DNA of 64,000 nucleotides from Rhodocyclaceae bacterium. GTDB taxonomy: Bacteria > Pseudomonadota > Gammaproteobacteria > Burkholderiales > CAIKXV01. Position numbers and translations under genes: made by a program. The stretch covers positions 99,007 to 163,006 of the forward strand of contig JADCHX010000021.1 of the NCBI GenBank assembly GCA_020248265.1, given 5' to 3'. This document shows positions 45,679 through 54,824 of the stretch, piece after piece (the stretch's first letter is position 1; every line of letters starts with the position of its first letter). The notes under the pieces were generated by a model that did not search any database, was not told the DNA's origin, and worked only from the letters and a program-made list of their open reading frames with translations.

Positions 45679-46659
45679 ATGTCCCAGCACGTGCAATGCG
45701 TGAAAGCGCCCGTCGCCGCTTTCCATTGCGCAGACGCACAGGAACAGGCCGCCGTCCTGCCCGGATGGAACCAGGCCTACTGGCAACTGTCGCGCGGGGC
45801 TTTCGAAGGGACCGTCCGTGCAGTCACATTCGACGCCATCTATGTGTTCATCGAATCGGCGAACCGCGCGCTGCTGCAGCGGGGGCACCTCGCACATGGC
45901 TCGCTGGCCGTGGCGGTACCGTTGCGGCTCGACGGCGCTGCGCGGTTCTGCGGCAGCGCCTGCACGCTCGACCAGGCCTACCTGTATTCGGGCCGCGACG
46001 GCTTCGAGTTCTGTTCGCCCGCCGACCATCAGGTGGCCGGTGTCGCGTTTTCGCCGGAGTTCATGTCCGCGCCAGGCGCGATCCCTTCCCGCGCCGACCT
46101 GCTCGAGCGCCTGGGCGACCGCGCCCATGTACGTGCCGCCCACCCGCATGCACTGGAGTCGATGCGCCGTCTGGTGTGCGGCGTGGTCGAGGCTTTCTCG
46201 TCCACGCCGGAGCTCGTGGAGAACCGCCATGCATGTGCTGCGCTGAAAGACGCGATCGTCGCGGAGGTGTGCGACCTGCTCGAGGGCGCCGGTCCGCCAG
46301 CCGCCATGCCGATGCAGTTGCGTGCCCGCTGGTCCCTCGTTGCCCGCGCGCGTGAACTGATCGATGCAGCGCCCCACGAGCCGATGAACGTCGCCCGCCT
46401 GTGCGCCGCGCTCGAGGTCAGCCGGCGCACGCTGCAGTATTGCTTCCAGGACGTCCTCGGACTGAGCCCGATCGCATACCTGCGCGCACTGCGCTTCAAC
46501 GGTGCACGCCGGGCGCTGCTGGGCGGCTCTGCCGTCACCGATGCAGCGCTCGACTGGGGCTTCTGGCACCTCGGCCAGTTCGCCGCCGACTACCGGCAGA
46601 TGTTCGGCGAGTTGCCGTCGACCACGGCGCAGCGCCTGCGCGGAGGCAGCGTACGCTGA
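45679..46659 (+). CDS. AraC-family transcription regulator
   Basis: Encodes 326 residues. TGGAGG lies 5 bases before the ATG at 45679. The C-terminal double helix-turn-helix is clear, with VARLCAALEVSRRTLQYCFQDVLGLSPIAYLRALRFNGAR and a second helix in DAALDWGFWHLGQFAADYRQMFGELPS. The N-terminal domain is a sensor without a recognised pocket, like that of EutR-type members. It is divergent from the phytase-like gene and convergent with the Kup remnant; the stops lie 4 bases apart. Confidence 0.9.
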   Translation: MSQHVQCVKAPVAAFHCADAQEQAAVLPGWNQAYWQLSRGAFEGTVRAVTFDAIYVFIESANRALLQRGHLAHGSLAVAVPLRLDGAARFCGSACTLDQAYLYSGRDGFEFCSPADHQVAGVAFSPEFMSAPGAIPSRADLLERLGDRAHVRAAHPHALESMRRLVCGVVEAFSSTPELVENRHACAALKDAIVAEVCDLLEGAGPPAAMPMQLRARWSLVARARELIDAAPHEPMNVARLCAALEVSRRTLQYCFQDVLGLSPIAYLRALRFNGARRALLGGSAVTDAALDWGFWHLGQFAADYRQMFGELPSTTAQRLRGGSVR

Positions 46660-46663
46660 GCCG

Positions 46664-47311
46664 TCAGATCTCGACCTGCGTGCCCAGCTCGATCACGCGG
46701 TTCGGCGGCAGCCGGAAGTAGGCTGCAGCACTGCCGGCATTGCGGGCCATGGTCGCGAACAGACGCTCCCGCCAGAGCGCCATGCCGGCCCTGACTGTCG
46801 GCACCACGGTCTCGCGCGACAGGAAGAAAGAAGTCGCCATCATCTCGAACGGATGGCCCACGGCGGGCAGGCGCGCCATGGCGGCCGGCACGTCCGGGAT
46901 GTCCCGGAAGCCGAAGTGGATCAGCACGCGGTAGAAGCCGTTGCCCAGCGGTTCGACGGCGATGCGCTGGTCGTGGGCGACATAGGGCACGTCGGCGATG
47001 ACCACCGTGAGCAGGAACACCCGCTCGCGCAGCACCAGTGCGATGAGCGCCATGATGCCGCCCTCGCCGCGGTTGTCGGCGTGCATGATGAACATCACGT
47101 ACTTCACCGACACCACCAGCATCAGCGACCAGAGCACCAGCGACACCGCGCCCAGCACATGGTCGTGTGTCGCGGTGACCGCGTAGGCCTCCGAGAACAC
47201 TTCCTTCATCGCATACAGCGGGCTGGTACCGATGTCGCCGAAGACGACGCCCAGCGCGGCAAGGGCCAGCGCCTGGACACGCGGGTCGTGTCCGCGCACC
47301 GGCGGGCGCAT
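46664..47311 (-). CDS. kup: Kup potassium transporter with a large internal deletion
   Basis: Encodes 215 residues from the ATG at 47311; a GTG at 47329 is an alternative. Intact Kup has about 620 residues and twelve membrane segments. This one keeps the start (VVFGDIGTSPLYAMKEVF, VVSVKYVMFIMHADNRGEGG) and then jumps, near base 47030, straight to the cytoplasmic C-terminal part (LLTVVIADVPYVA, TSFFLSRETVVPT, LPPNRVIELGTQVEI). About 400 residues, holding ten membrane segments and the ion path, are gone without loss of frame. Potassium transport is not expected. It may be a decaying gene or a small two-segment regulator. Confidence 0.85.
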   Translation of the reverse strand: MRPPVRGHDPRVQALALAALGVVFGDIGTSPLYAMKEVFSEAYAVTATHDHVLGAVSLVLWSLMLVVSVKYVMFIMHADNRGEGGIMALIALVLRERVFLLTVVIADVPYVAHDQRIAVEPLGNGFYRVLIHFGFRDIPDVPAAMARLPAVGHPFEMMATSFFLSRETVVPTVRAGMALWRERLFATMARNAGSAAAYFRLPPNRVIELGTQVEI

Positions 47312-47327
47312 CGCCTGGCGCGTTCGC

Positions 47328-47350
47328 ACCCGTACCCGTACCCGTACCCG
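47328..47350. repeat. Hexanucleotide ACCCGT repeat (nearly four copies) upstream of the Kup remnant
   Basis: ACCCGT begins at 47328, 47334 and 47340, with a fourth partial copy at 47346-47350. It lies at the possible GTG start and in the translation-start region of the kup remnant. Slippage changes length by whole codons if that GTG is used. Confidence 0.8.
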
Positions 47351-47389
47351 CTTCCGGGCCAGGCTGCTGCGCCCCCTGTACCGGTGCGC

Positions 47390-48391
47390 TCAACCGGCTT
47401 CCGCGAAGTAGCGCTCGACCCGCTCCACCTCTTCCGTGGAACCGAGCACGACGCCGATGCGCTGGTGCAGCCTGGCGGGCTGCACGTCCATGATGCGCTG
47501 GGTGCCGGTGCTGGCTGCGCCGCCCGCCTGCTCGACGATGAAGGCCATCGGGTTGGCTTCGTACAGCAACCGCAGGCGGCCTTCCTTGTGCCGTGTGTCG
47601 GCGGGATACATGAAGATGCCGCCGCGGGTCAGGATGCGATAGACATCGGCCACCATCGACGCGACCCAGCGCATGTTGAAATCCTTGTCGCGCGGCCCGT
47701 CCTTGCCGGCGACGCACTCGTCGATGTAGCGCTTGATCGGTGCCGGCCAGTTTCGCGCGTTCGACATGTTGATCGCGAATTCCTTGGTGGACACCGGGAT
47801 CTCGATGCGTGGCTGGGTGAGTACCCAGGTGCCTACCTCGCGGTCGAGGGTGAAGCCGACCGTGCCGTGGCCGACCGTGAGCACCATCACGGTCGACGGG
47901 CCGTACACGGCGAAGCCGGCGGCGACCTGCTTCGCGCCGGGCTGCAGGAAGCTGGACTCGTCCGGGTCGGTCACATCGGGCGGGCACTCGAGGATGGAGA
48001 AGATGGTACCGATCGAGACGTTGACGTCGATGTTGGACGAGCCGTCGAGCGGATCGAACAGCAGCAGGTAGCGGCCCTTGGGGTACTCGTTCGGGATCTG
48101 GTACGGTTCTTCCATCTCCTCGGAGGCCATGGCGGCCAGGCTGCCGCCCCATGAATTGGCCTCGACCAGCACCTCGTTGGAGATGACGTCGAGCTTCTTC
48201 TGAGCCTCGCCCTGCACGTTGTCGGTGCCGGCGGCACCGAGCACATCGGCCAGTTCACCCTTGCCCACCGCATGGCTGATCGCCTTGCACGCGCGGGCGA
48301 TCACTTCCAGCAGAAGCCGCAGCTCTGCAGGGACCGTCCTGCGCTTGCGTTCCTGTTCGACGAGGTACTGGGTGAAGGTGACACGCCGCAT
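47390..48391 (-). CDS. fbp: Class I fructose-1,6-bisphosphatase
   Basis: Encodes 333 residues, complete. The metal and phosphate motifs are [13 protein letters not shown] and the conserved SEEMEEP; the C-terminal [22 protein letters not shown] is the substrate-site signature. It removes the 1-phosphate of fructose 1,6-bisphosphate in gluconeogenesis, which fits a bacterium living on organic acids. It lies 78 bases upstream of the kup remnant on the same strand. Confidence 0.97.
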   Translation of the reverse strand: MRRVTFTQYLVEQERKRRTVPAELRLLLEVIARACKAISHAVGKGELADVLGAAGTDNVQGEAQKKLDVISNEVLVEANSWGGSLAAMASEEMEEPYQIPNEYPKGRYLLLFDPLDGSSNIDVNVSIGTIFSILECPPDVTDPDESSFLQPGAKQVAAGFAVYGPSTVMVLTVGHGTVGFTLDREVGTWVLTQPRIEIPVSTKEFAINMSNARNWPAPIKRYIDECVAGKDGPRDKDFNMRWVASMVADVYRILTRGGIFMYPADTRHKEGRLRLLYEANPMAFIVEQAGGAASTGTQRIMDVQPARLHQRIGVVLGSTEEVERVERYFAEAG

Positions 48392-48489
48392 GGCTGCTCC
48401 GCATTCCGTATCGAGGTCTGCGGATTATCCCGCTTCGGCCGGACGGCCGCACGAAACGTGTTCGCCGCCGCTGGTGCCAGCCTTCGTCC

Positions 48490-49248
48490 TCAGCCGGACA
48501 GGCCGCGGATGCCGTCCCACAGCAGCTTGAGCGAGGTCAGGACCAGCAGCACGTAGCAGAGCGAATAGAGCTGTCGCTGGTCGAGCCGCTGGTGCAGGCG
48601 CCAGCCGACCCACACGCCCGCGGGCACCACGCTGGTGCAGGCCGCGATCAGGATCCAGAGCTTCGCGTCCGGCTGGCCTAGCAGCAGCCAGGGACCGGCC
48701 TTCACCGCGTTGGCGACGGTGAAGTACATGCTGGTCGTGCCGGCGTACACCGACTTGGACAGGCCGATCGAAAGCAGGTACACGGCCACCGGGGGGCCTC
48801 CGCTGTGTGCCACCATCGTGGTGATGCCCGAGGTGCCACCGGCCAGCAGCGCCCGCCACTTCGAGCGTGGTCGCACGACGATGCGGCTGCCCCCGGCGAA
48901 CCACTGTGCCGCGAAGCCGAGCGTGACCAGCGCGACCACGACGGCCACCCAGTACGGGTTCATCAGGCTCATGAACCACCAGCCGACCCCGATACCCACG
49001 ACCATCGGCGGCACCAGCCAGGCGAGGTCCCGGCGCGACCAGGTGGCCGGCTTCCAGTAGCGGAAGGCGACCACGTCCATCACGATGAACAGCGGCGCCA
49101 TCAACGCGCCAGCCGAGATCGGGTCGAGCACCAGCGACATCAGGGGGATGCCCAGTGCCGCCAGGCCGCCGCCGAACGCGCCCTTCATGAACGCGATCGC
49201 GAAGATCGCGACCAGGCATACAGCCAGCGTCGCCGGCTCCGGCATCAT
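48490..49248 (-). CDS. TSUP-family permease (TauE/SafE type)
   Basis: Encodes 252 residues with about eight hydrophobic segments. The family start is clear, CLVAIFAIAFMKGAFGGGLAALGIPLMSL, and it is repeated in the second half at ALLAGGTSGITTMVAHSGGPPVAVYLL. These inner-membrane proteins export sulfite or sulfur-containing organic anions. It is 40 bases downstream of the ThDP enzyme on the same strand. If that enzyme acts like a sulfoacetaldehyde acetyltransferase, a sulfite exporter would be the natural partner; this is inference only. Confidence 0.9.
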   Translation of the reverse strand: MMPEPATLAVCLVAIFAIAFMKGAFGGGLAALGIPLMSLVLDPISAGALMAPLFIVMDVVAFRYWKPATWSRRDLAWLVPPMVVGIGVGWWFMSLMNPYWVAVVVALVTLGFAAQWFAGGSRIVVRPRSKWRALLAGGTSGITTMVAHSGGPPVAVYLLSIGLSKSVYAGTTSMYFTVANAVKAGPWLLLGQPDAKLWILIAACTSVVPAGVWVGWRLHQRLDQRQLYSLCYVLLVLTSLKLLWDGIRGLSG

Positions 49249-49288
49249 GCCCGCCCCGGTCTCGACCCCGGCAGGCGCAGGACGTGCA

Positions 49289-50977
49289 TCAGCGTTTCGC
49301 GTTACGCAGCGCGGTCAGGGTGGTGCGCGGGGTGATCGCCTCGGGGTCGGTACGGATCTCGATCAGCGACGGGCCGTCGTGCGCGAGGCAGCGCTCGAGT
49401 GCCGCCGCGAACTCGTCGGTGCGTGTGACGAGTTCGGCATGTGCGCCGTAGGCACGGCCGAGCGCGACGAAGTCGGGGTTCTTCAGTTCGGTGCCGGAGA
49501 CCCGCGCCGGGTACTCGCGTTCCTGGTGCATCCGGATGGTGCCGAACATGCCGTTGTTGACCACGCAGAACACGACCTTCGCACCGAACTGTGCCGCGGT
49601 GGCCATCTCCTGGCCGTTCATCATGAAGCAGCCGTCGCCGTTCCAGGACACTACCACCCGGCCGGGATGGACCAGTGCGGCGGCCACGGCGGAGGGTACG
49701 CCGTAGCCCATCGCGCCGCTGGTGGGTGCAAGCTGCGTGCGGTAGCTGCGATAGTCGAAGAAGCGATGCAGCCAGGCCGCATAGTTGCCGGCACCGTTGG
49801 TCACGATCGCATCGTCGGGCAGGCGCTGCCGGAGCTGGCGCAGCACGATCGACAGGTTCACGTCCCCCGGCGGCGCTACCGGTTCCAGCGTTTTCAGGTA
49901 ATCGGCGTGGGCGCTGGCCGTCCAGTCGCTCCACCCGGCCACCACTTCGTCCGGTACCGGCGGCAGTGCGCGCAGAGCGGCGGCCATCTCCGGCATGCCG
50001 GCATTGATCAGCTGGTCGCCCTGATAAACGCGTCCGAGTTCCTCGGCGCCGGCATGCACGTGCACCAGGGCGGGCTTCATCCGGGGCACATCGAGCAGCG
50101 TGTAGCCCTGGGTCGCCATCTCGCCCAGTCGGGGTCCGACCACCAGCAGCAGGTCGGCGCTGCGGATGCGCTCGGCGAGCACCGGATTGATGCCGACACC
50201 GACATCGCCCGCATAGTTCGGCGACCGGTTGTCCATCAGGTCCTGGCAGCGGAACGAGCAGCCGACCGGCAGGCGGTTGGCCTGGGCGAACGCCGCGATG
50301 TCCTCGACGGCCTGGGTGGTCCAGCCGCTGCCCCCGATCATCAGGAACGGGCGCTTCGCCGCTGCGAGCCGTGCATGCAGCGTCTGCAGATCTGCCGCCG
50401 CCGGGCTGGCCTGCACGCGCCGATAGGGCGATGCATCGGCCACGCAGGCCGTCTCGGTCAGCATGTCTTCGGGCAGTGCGAGTACGACCGGGCCCGGTCG
50501 GCCCGACGTGGCGACGTGGAAGGCACGGCTGACATACTCGGGCAGGCGCGCGGCCGAATCGACCTGCGCGGTCCATTTGCTCATGAAAGGCCCGTAGAAG
50601 CGGCGGTAGTCGATTTCCTGGAACGACTCGCGGTCGATGTAGTCGCGCGCCACCTGTCCGATGAACAGGATCATCGGCGTCGAATCCTGGAAGGCAGTGT
50701 GCACGCCGATCGATGCGTTGGTCGCCCCCGGGCCGCGCGTGACCATGCAGATGCCCGGCCGGCCGGTCAGCTTGCCATAGGCGTCGGCCATGTTCGCCGC
50801 ACCGCCTTCCTGTCGGCAGATCACGAAACGCATTGCCTCGCGGTGGTCGTGCATCGCGTCGAGCAGGGCGAGATAGCTCTCGCCGGGGACGCCGAACGCG
50901 AGGTCGACCCCATGGATGCGCAACTGGTCGGCGAGGATCTGGCCGCCGGTACGCGGCGGGTGGTTCGTGGAGGTCAT
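49289..50977 (-). CDS. Thiamine diphosphate-dependent enzyme of the acetolactate synthase family
   Basis: Encodes 562 residues. The activating glutamate is in ICRQEGGAANMADAYGK. The ThDP site is WNGDGCFMMNGQEM with NN about 24 residues after GDG. Catalytic acetolactate synthase needs a regulatory subunit, and none is here; the QDSTPMILFIGQV loop and overall shape fit paralogs such as benzoylformate decarboxylase, glyoxylate carboligase, or sulfoacetaldehyde acetyltransferase. Reaction type (carboligation or decarboxylation of a 2-oxo acid) is certain, the substrate is not. Confidence 0.88.
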   Translation of the reverse strand: MTSTNHPPRTGGQILADQLRIHGVDLAFGVPGESYLALLDAMHDHREAMRFVICRQEGGAANMADAYGKLTGRPGICMVTRGPGATNASIGVHTAFQDSTPMILFIGQVARDYIDRESFQEIDYRRFYGPFMSKWTAQVDSAARLPEYVSRAFHVATSGRPGPVVLALPEDMLTETACVADASPYRRVQASPAAADLQTLHARLAAAKRPFLMIGGSGWTTQAVEDIAAFAQANRLPVGCSFRCQDLMDNRSPNYAGDVGVGINPVLAERIRSADLLLVVGPRLGEMATQGYTLLDVPRMKPALVHVHAGAEELGRVYQGDQLINAGMPEMAAALRALPPVPDEVVAGWSDWTASAHADYLKTLEPVAPPGDVNLSIVLRQLRQRLPDDAIVTNGAGNYAAWLHRFFDYRSYRTQLAPTSGAMGYGVPSAVAAALVHPGRVVVSWNGDGCFMMNGQEMATAAQFGAKVVFCVVNNGMFGTIRMHQEREYPARVSGTELKNPDFVALGRAYGAHAELVTRTDEFAAALERCLAHDGPSLIEIRTDPEAITPRTTLTALRNAKR

Positions 50978-51030
50978 GGCAATCCGTCGGGTGAGGCTTC
51001 GGGCGGTAGTGTATCGCCGGAAGCGCCCGG

Positions 51031-54000
51031 CTATCCTGCAGACGGCGCAGGCTTCGGGGACAGATCGACCAGCGTGCCGGCGGCACGCACGATGTCGCCT
51101 TCGGGCGTGGGCTTCGCCAGCAGGTAACCCTGCACGAGATCGCAGCCGAGCGCACGCACGCGGTCGAGCTGCTCGCGCGTCTCGACTCCCTCGGCGACCG
51201 TGCGGATGCCCAGCGCGCCCGCCATGGCCACGATCGTCCGGAAGATCACCGTGTCGACCTCGTTCGTCGGCACGTTCGCGACGAAGGCGCGGTCGATCTT
51301 CAGCTTGTCGATCGGCAGCTGGCGCAGCCAGGCCAGGCTCGAATGTCCGGTACCGAAATCGTCGACGGCGATGCGCACGCCCAGCGTACGGATCTGCCGC
51401 AGCACGTCGATGGCTGCATTCATGTCATGCATGATCGAGCTCTCGGTCAATTCCAGTTCGAGCAGCGACGGGTCTACCCCGGTCGCGCGCAGGGTGTCCT
51501 CGATCATCGCGGCAAGCCCCTGCTGGCGCAGCTGTATCGGCGACAGGTTGATCGCGATCGGTATCGCGGGCAGGCCCGCGCGGCTGCGTGCGGCGGCGAA
51601 CGTACACGCGGCCTCCAGTACCCAGCGCCCGAGGTGGCTGATGAGGCCGCGCTCTTCCGCCACGCCGATGAAGTCGCCCGGCATCAGGAACTCGCCGCTC
51701 GAACGGCGCCAGCGGATCAGCGCTTCCATGCCGGCGACGCTGCCGTCGGCCAGCGCGTAGACCGGCTGGTACCAGAGTTCGAATTCCCCGTCGCGCAGGC
51801 CCCGTCGTATGCCGTGCTCGATCGCCAGTGAGCGGGCTGCGCGGGCATTGAGCTCGCTGGTGAAGAAGCGGTAGCAGCTGCGGCCCTGTTCTTTCGCGTG
51901 GTACATCGCCGTATCGGCGTTCTGCACGAGCAGGTGCGGCGTCACGCCATCCTCCGGGTAGAAGGCGATGCCGAGGCTTGCGTTGACGGTCAGCGAATGA
52001 CCCAGGATATCGAAGGCTTCTTCCAGCACTGCCAGCAGCTTGCCCGCGACCAGTGCCGCTCCCTCCGGTCCGTCGACCTGCGGCAGGACCAGCAGGAACT
52101 CGTCGCCACCGAGGCGGCCGACGGAGTCGGAGTCGCGCAGCACCGCGCGGATGCGTTTCGCGACCTCCACCAGCAGGCGGTCGCCGGCCGGGTGCCCGAG
52201 GGAATCGTTGACGGTCTTGAAATGGTCGAGGTCCACGAAAATCACGGCAACGCGGCTGCGGTCGCGTTCCGCCGTGGTCAGTGCCATCTGCAGGCGGTCT
52301 TCGATCAGCATGCGGTTGGGAAGGCCGGTCAGCGAATCGAAATTCTTCAGTTCGTGGATCCGGCGCGCCTGCAGCCGCATCTCGGTGATGTCGGTCGATA
52401 CGCCCAGCACCACCGGTTCGCCATCGGCACCGGCCAGCGGCAGGCGGGTGCTGCTGAACCAGCGCTCGCTGCCGTCGGCAACGCGTTGGCATTCTTCGCG
52501 CGTGACCGGCTGCTTCAGCCGCAGGACCTCTGCGTCGTGGCGCGCGATGTCTGCATCGAGGCGCGCGCCGGGTCGCACCTCGGAGAGGCGGTAGCCTTCG
52601 AGTGCCTCGACCGTGCAGCCCAGTGCCTCTGCGGCCGCGCGGTTGGCGAGCAGGAAGCGCCCGTGTGCATCCTTCACGGTGATCAGCGTCGGGTCGGTGT
52701 CGATCACCGTGCGCATGAACGCACGTTCACGCCGCAGGTCGTCCTGTGCGCGGATGCGGTCGGATACGTCGACCGACGCGGTAAGGATCCGCGTCTCCCC
52801 GGCCTGGCGCAGTGGCACCTTGACGGTATGCAGGTCTACATCGCCAACCCCATCGACCCGTACCCTGCGTTCATAGGTGACCGGAAGCCCGTTGCGCAGC
52901 ACATCGGCGTCCATGCGCATCAGCAGGTCGGCCTCGGCGGGGACGCGCACCCGTTCTTCGTAGCCGGTACCGACCGTCGATCCGCCATCCTTCGCGAAAA
53001 GCGCGTCGAACCGGTGGTTGGCGAGCAGTACACGGCCGTGCGCATCGCGCACCGAGATTGCGATCGGCATCGTATCGAGCACGGTCCGGATGAAGCGGCG
53101 CTCGTCGTCGAGCGCCTGCGTCGCGGCGATTTCAGCAGAGATGTCGCGCACGATCACCGAGACCGAACTGGTACCGCCGTCGCGCGCGCGTACCGCGCGC
53201 ATCGAGACGACCCAGCGGGCCCGGCCCTCGGCGAAACCCGGCCATTCGGCATTGCGTACCGGATGGCCGGCAGCGGCCTGGTCGATCATCTGCCCGAGCA
53301 GGCCACCGAGGGGCGCCGGGAACAGGCCTTCCAGTGGTCGCAGCACGGCCAGCCATGGCTGCAGGTCGAACAGCCGCACGCAGCCGCTGTTCCAGCTTTC
53401 GACCACATGCGTGCGCGAGACGCTGAAGATCGCGTCCTCGGATGCTTCGACAATCGCCGCCACCCGCTCGCGCTCCAGCCTGGACCGTCTGTCCTCGGTC
53501 ACGTCGCGCAGCACGAACAGCGCGCCGATGACCTCGCCGCGATCGTTGCGCAGGCTGGCCGCGCGCTGTTCCACGCTGACCGTGCGCCCGTCGCGCCGCA
53601 TCCAGCTCCGTTCTCCTGGCCGCGTATCGAACTCGCCATGCGACTCGAGGTATGCCCAGAACTGACGCTGCTGCTCCACCCCTGTGGCGTCAAGCCTCCT
53701 GGAGATTGCCGACTCGCCGCCCTCGATCCAGTGGCGGGCAGGGAATCCCAGCAGCGACACCATCGCGCGGTTCACGAACGTGATGTTGCCCTCCCGGTCC
53801 ACGATGCTGACGGCGTCCGGCATGGTGTCGACGAGCGTGCGGTAGCGCGTCTCGCTCAGCATCAGCGCCGTCCGTGCGGAAACGACCTCGTTTACGTTGA
53901 TGTAGACGGTGATCAGGTGGTCCGGCGTGCCGCCCGAGCCGGGCAGGCGCGAGATGCTGCCGAGGACCCAGCAGCGGCTGCCGTTGGAGCAGAGCAGCGC

Positions 54001-54729
54001 CTTCATCGCGGTGTACTCGGTCACCGAGCCGGAGGCGAGGGGTGCCAGGCGACGGCGGATCGTGTCCAGTTCCTCCGGGGGGGTCAGGTCCTCGATCGTC
54101 ATCGTCAGCAGCTGCGCTTCGGAATAGCCCACGAGCCGGCAGAACGATGCGTTCACCCGGGTCAACCGGCCCGAGGCCAGGTCCCGCTCGGCGACCGCTA
54201 TCGATGCGGATTCGCAGGCGCGCGCGAGGTTTTCGCCGTCGATCCCGGTCGAGCTTGCAGGCGAGGCTGCCGCGAGGATGGATACCAGGCTGGCCGGCCC
54301 GGTGCGGACGGGCCGCAGCGACAGCGAAACGCCAGTGCGCGGCTTGCCCTCTCCGCCGCCCGGGGCGACATCGAAGCCCAGGGCCACAGGGAAGGTGACG
54401 GTGGCATCCGAGCCCTCGGCGAAGGCCGCTGCGGCGCGGTACAACTGAGCGTGGTCCTGCAGAGGCAGCAGGTCGAAGAGCGTGCAGCCAGTCGGGTCTT
54501 CGGGCGGAAGGTCGACGATCTCGCGCAGCCGGCTGTTGGCGCGCAGGATGCGCAGGGTTACCGGATCCAGTTCCATCAGCGCGGCGGGAGCGAGCGCGTA
54601 GAGTGCGTCCAGCCGGGCGGTGGAGGCGTCCGCGGCCAGGGCGGACCGTCCGGCTGGCCTCTCGCCTGCCTCGCGCCTGGCACCGCGATCGATGTGTACT
54701 ACCCGATCCTGTCCGCTGTTCTTCGGCAT
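51031..54729 (-). CDS. Multi-PAS diguanylate cyclase/phosphodiesterase (GGDEF-EAL)
   Basis: Encodes 1232 residues, soluble, with no membrane segment. About six PAS-like sensor domains fill residues 40-800, several linked by repeated VLDTMPIAISVRDAHGR and VIDTDPTLITVKDAHGR motifs that point to internal duplication. The GGDEF domain has an intact active site (RLGGDEFLL) and an inhibitory RxxD (RDSD) five residues before it, so product feedback is likely. The EAL domain keeps EALIRW, NLSPIQLR and DDFGTGHSSLAWL. It can therefore make and break cyclic di-GMP; which activity rules is unknown. No ligand is evident. Confidence 0.95.
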   Translation of the reverse strand: MPKNSGQDRVVHIDRGARREAGERPAGRSALAADASTARLDALYALAPAALMELDPVTLRILRANSRLREIVDLPPEDPTGCTLFDLLPLQDHAQLYRAAAAFAEGSDATVTFPVALGFDVAPGGGEGKPRTGVSLSLRPVRTGPASLVSILAAASPASSTGIDGENLARACESASIAVAERDLASGRLTRVNASFCRLVGYSEAQLLTMTIEDLTPPEELDTIRRRLAPLASGSVTEYTAMKALLCSNGSRCWVLGSISRLPGSGGTPDHLITVYINVNEVVSARTALMLSETRYRTLVDTMPDAVSIVDREGNITFVNRAMVSLLGFPARHWIEGGESAISRRLDATGVEQQRQFWAYLESHGEFDTRPGERSWMRRDGRTVSVEQRAASLRNDRGEVIGALFVLRDVTEDRRSRLERERVAAIVEASEDAIFSVSRTHVVESWNSGCVRLFDLQPWLAVLRPLEGLFPAPLGGLLGQMIDQAAAGHPVRNAEWPGFAEGRARWVVSMRAVRARDGGTSSVSVIVRDISAEIAATQALDDERRFIRTVLDTMPIAISVRDAHGRVLLANHRFDALFAKDGGSTVGTGYEERVRVPAEADLLMRMDADVLRNGLPVTYERRVRVDGVGDVDLHTVKVPLRQAGETRILTASVDVSDRIRAQDDLRRERAFMRTVIDTDPTLITVKDAHGRFLLANRAAAEALGCTVEALEGYRLSEVRPGARLDADIARHDAEVLRLKQPVTREECQRVADGSERWFSSTRLPLAGADGEPVVLGVSTDITEMRLQARRIHELKNFDSLTGLPNRMLIEDRLQMALTTAERDRSRVAVIFVDLDHFKTVNDSLGHPAGDRLLVEVAKRIRAVLRDSDSVGRLGGDEFLLVLPQVDGPEGAALVAGKLLAVLEEAFDILGHSLTVNASLGIAFYPEDGVTPHLLVQNADTAMYHAKEQGRSCYRFFTSELNARAARSLAIEHGIRRGLRDGEFELWYQPVYALADGSVAGMEALIRWRRSSGEFLMPGDFIGVAEERGLISHLGRWVLEAACTFAAARSRAGLPAIPIAINLSPIQLRQQGLAAMIEDTLRATGVDPSLLELELTESSIMHDMNAAIDVLRQIRTLGVRIAVDDFGTGHSSLAWLRQLPIDKLKIDRAFVANVPTNEVDTVIFRTIVAMAGALGIRTVAEGVETREQLDRVRALGCDLVQGYLLAKPTPEGDIVRAAGTLVDLSPKPAPSAG

Positions 54730-54824
54730 CCGAGCTTCCTCGACTTTCGCCCGAGGGTACGCTGCCGCGACCTGAACCGGTGCATTCAGGCACTCCGCAG
54801 CGTGTCAGCGGGTATCCGTGGCCA

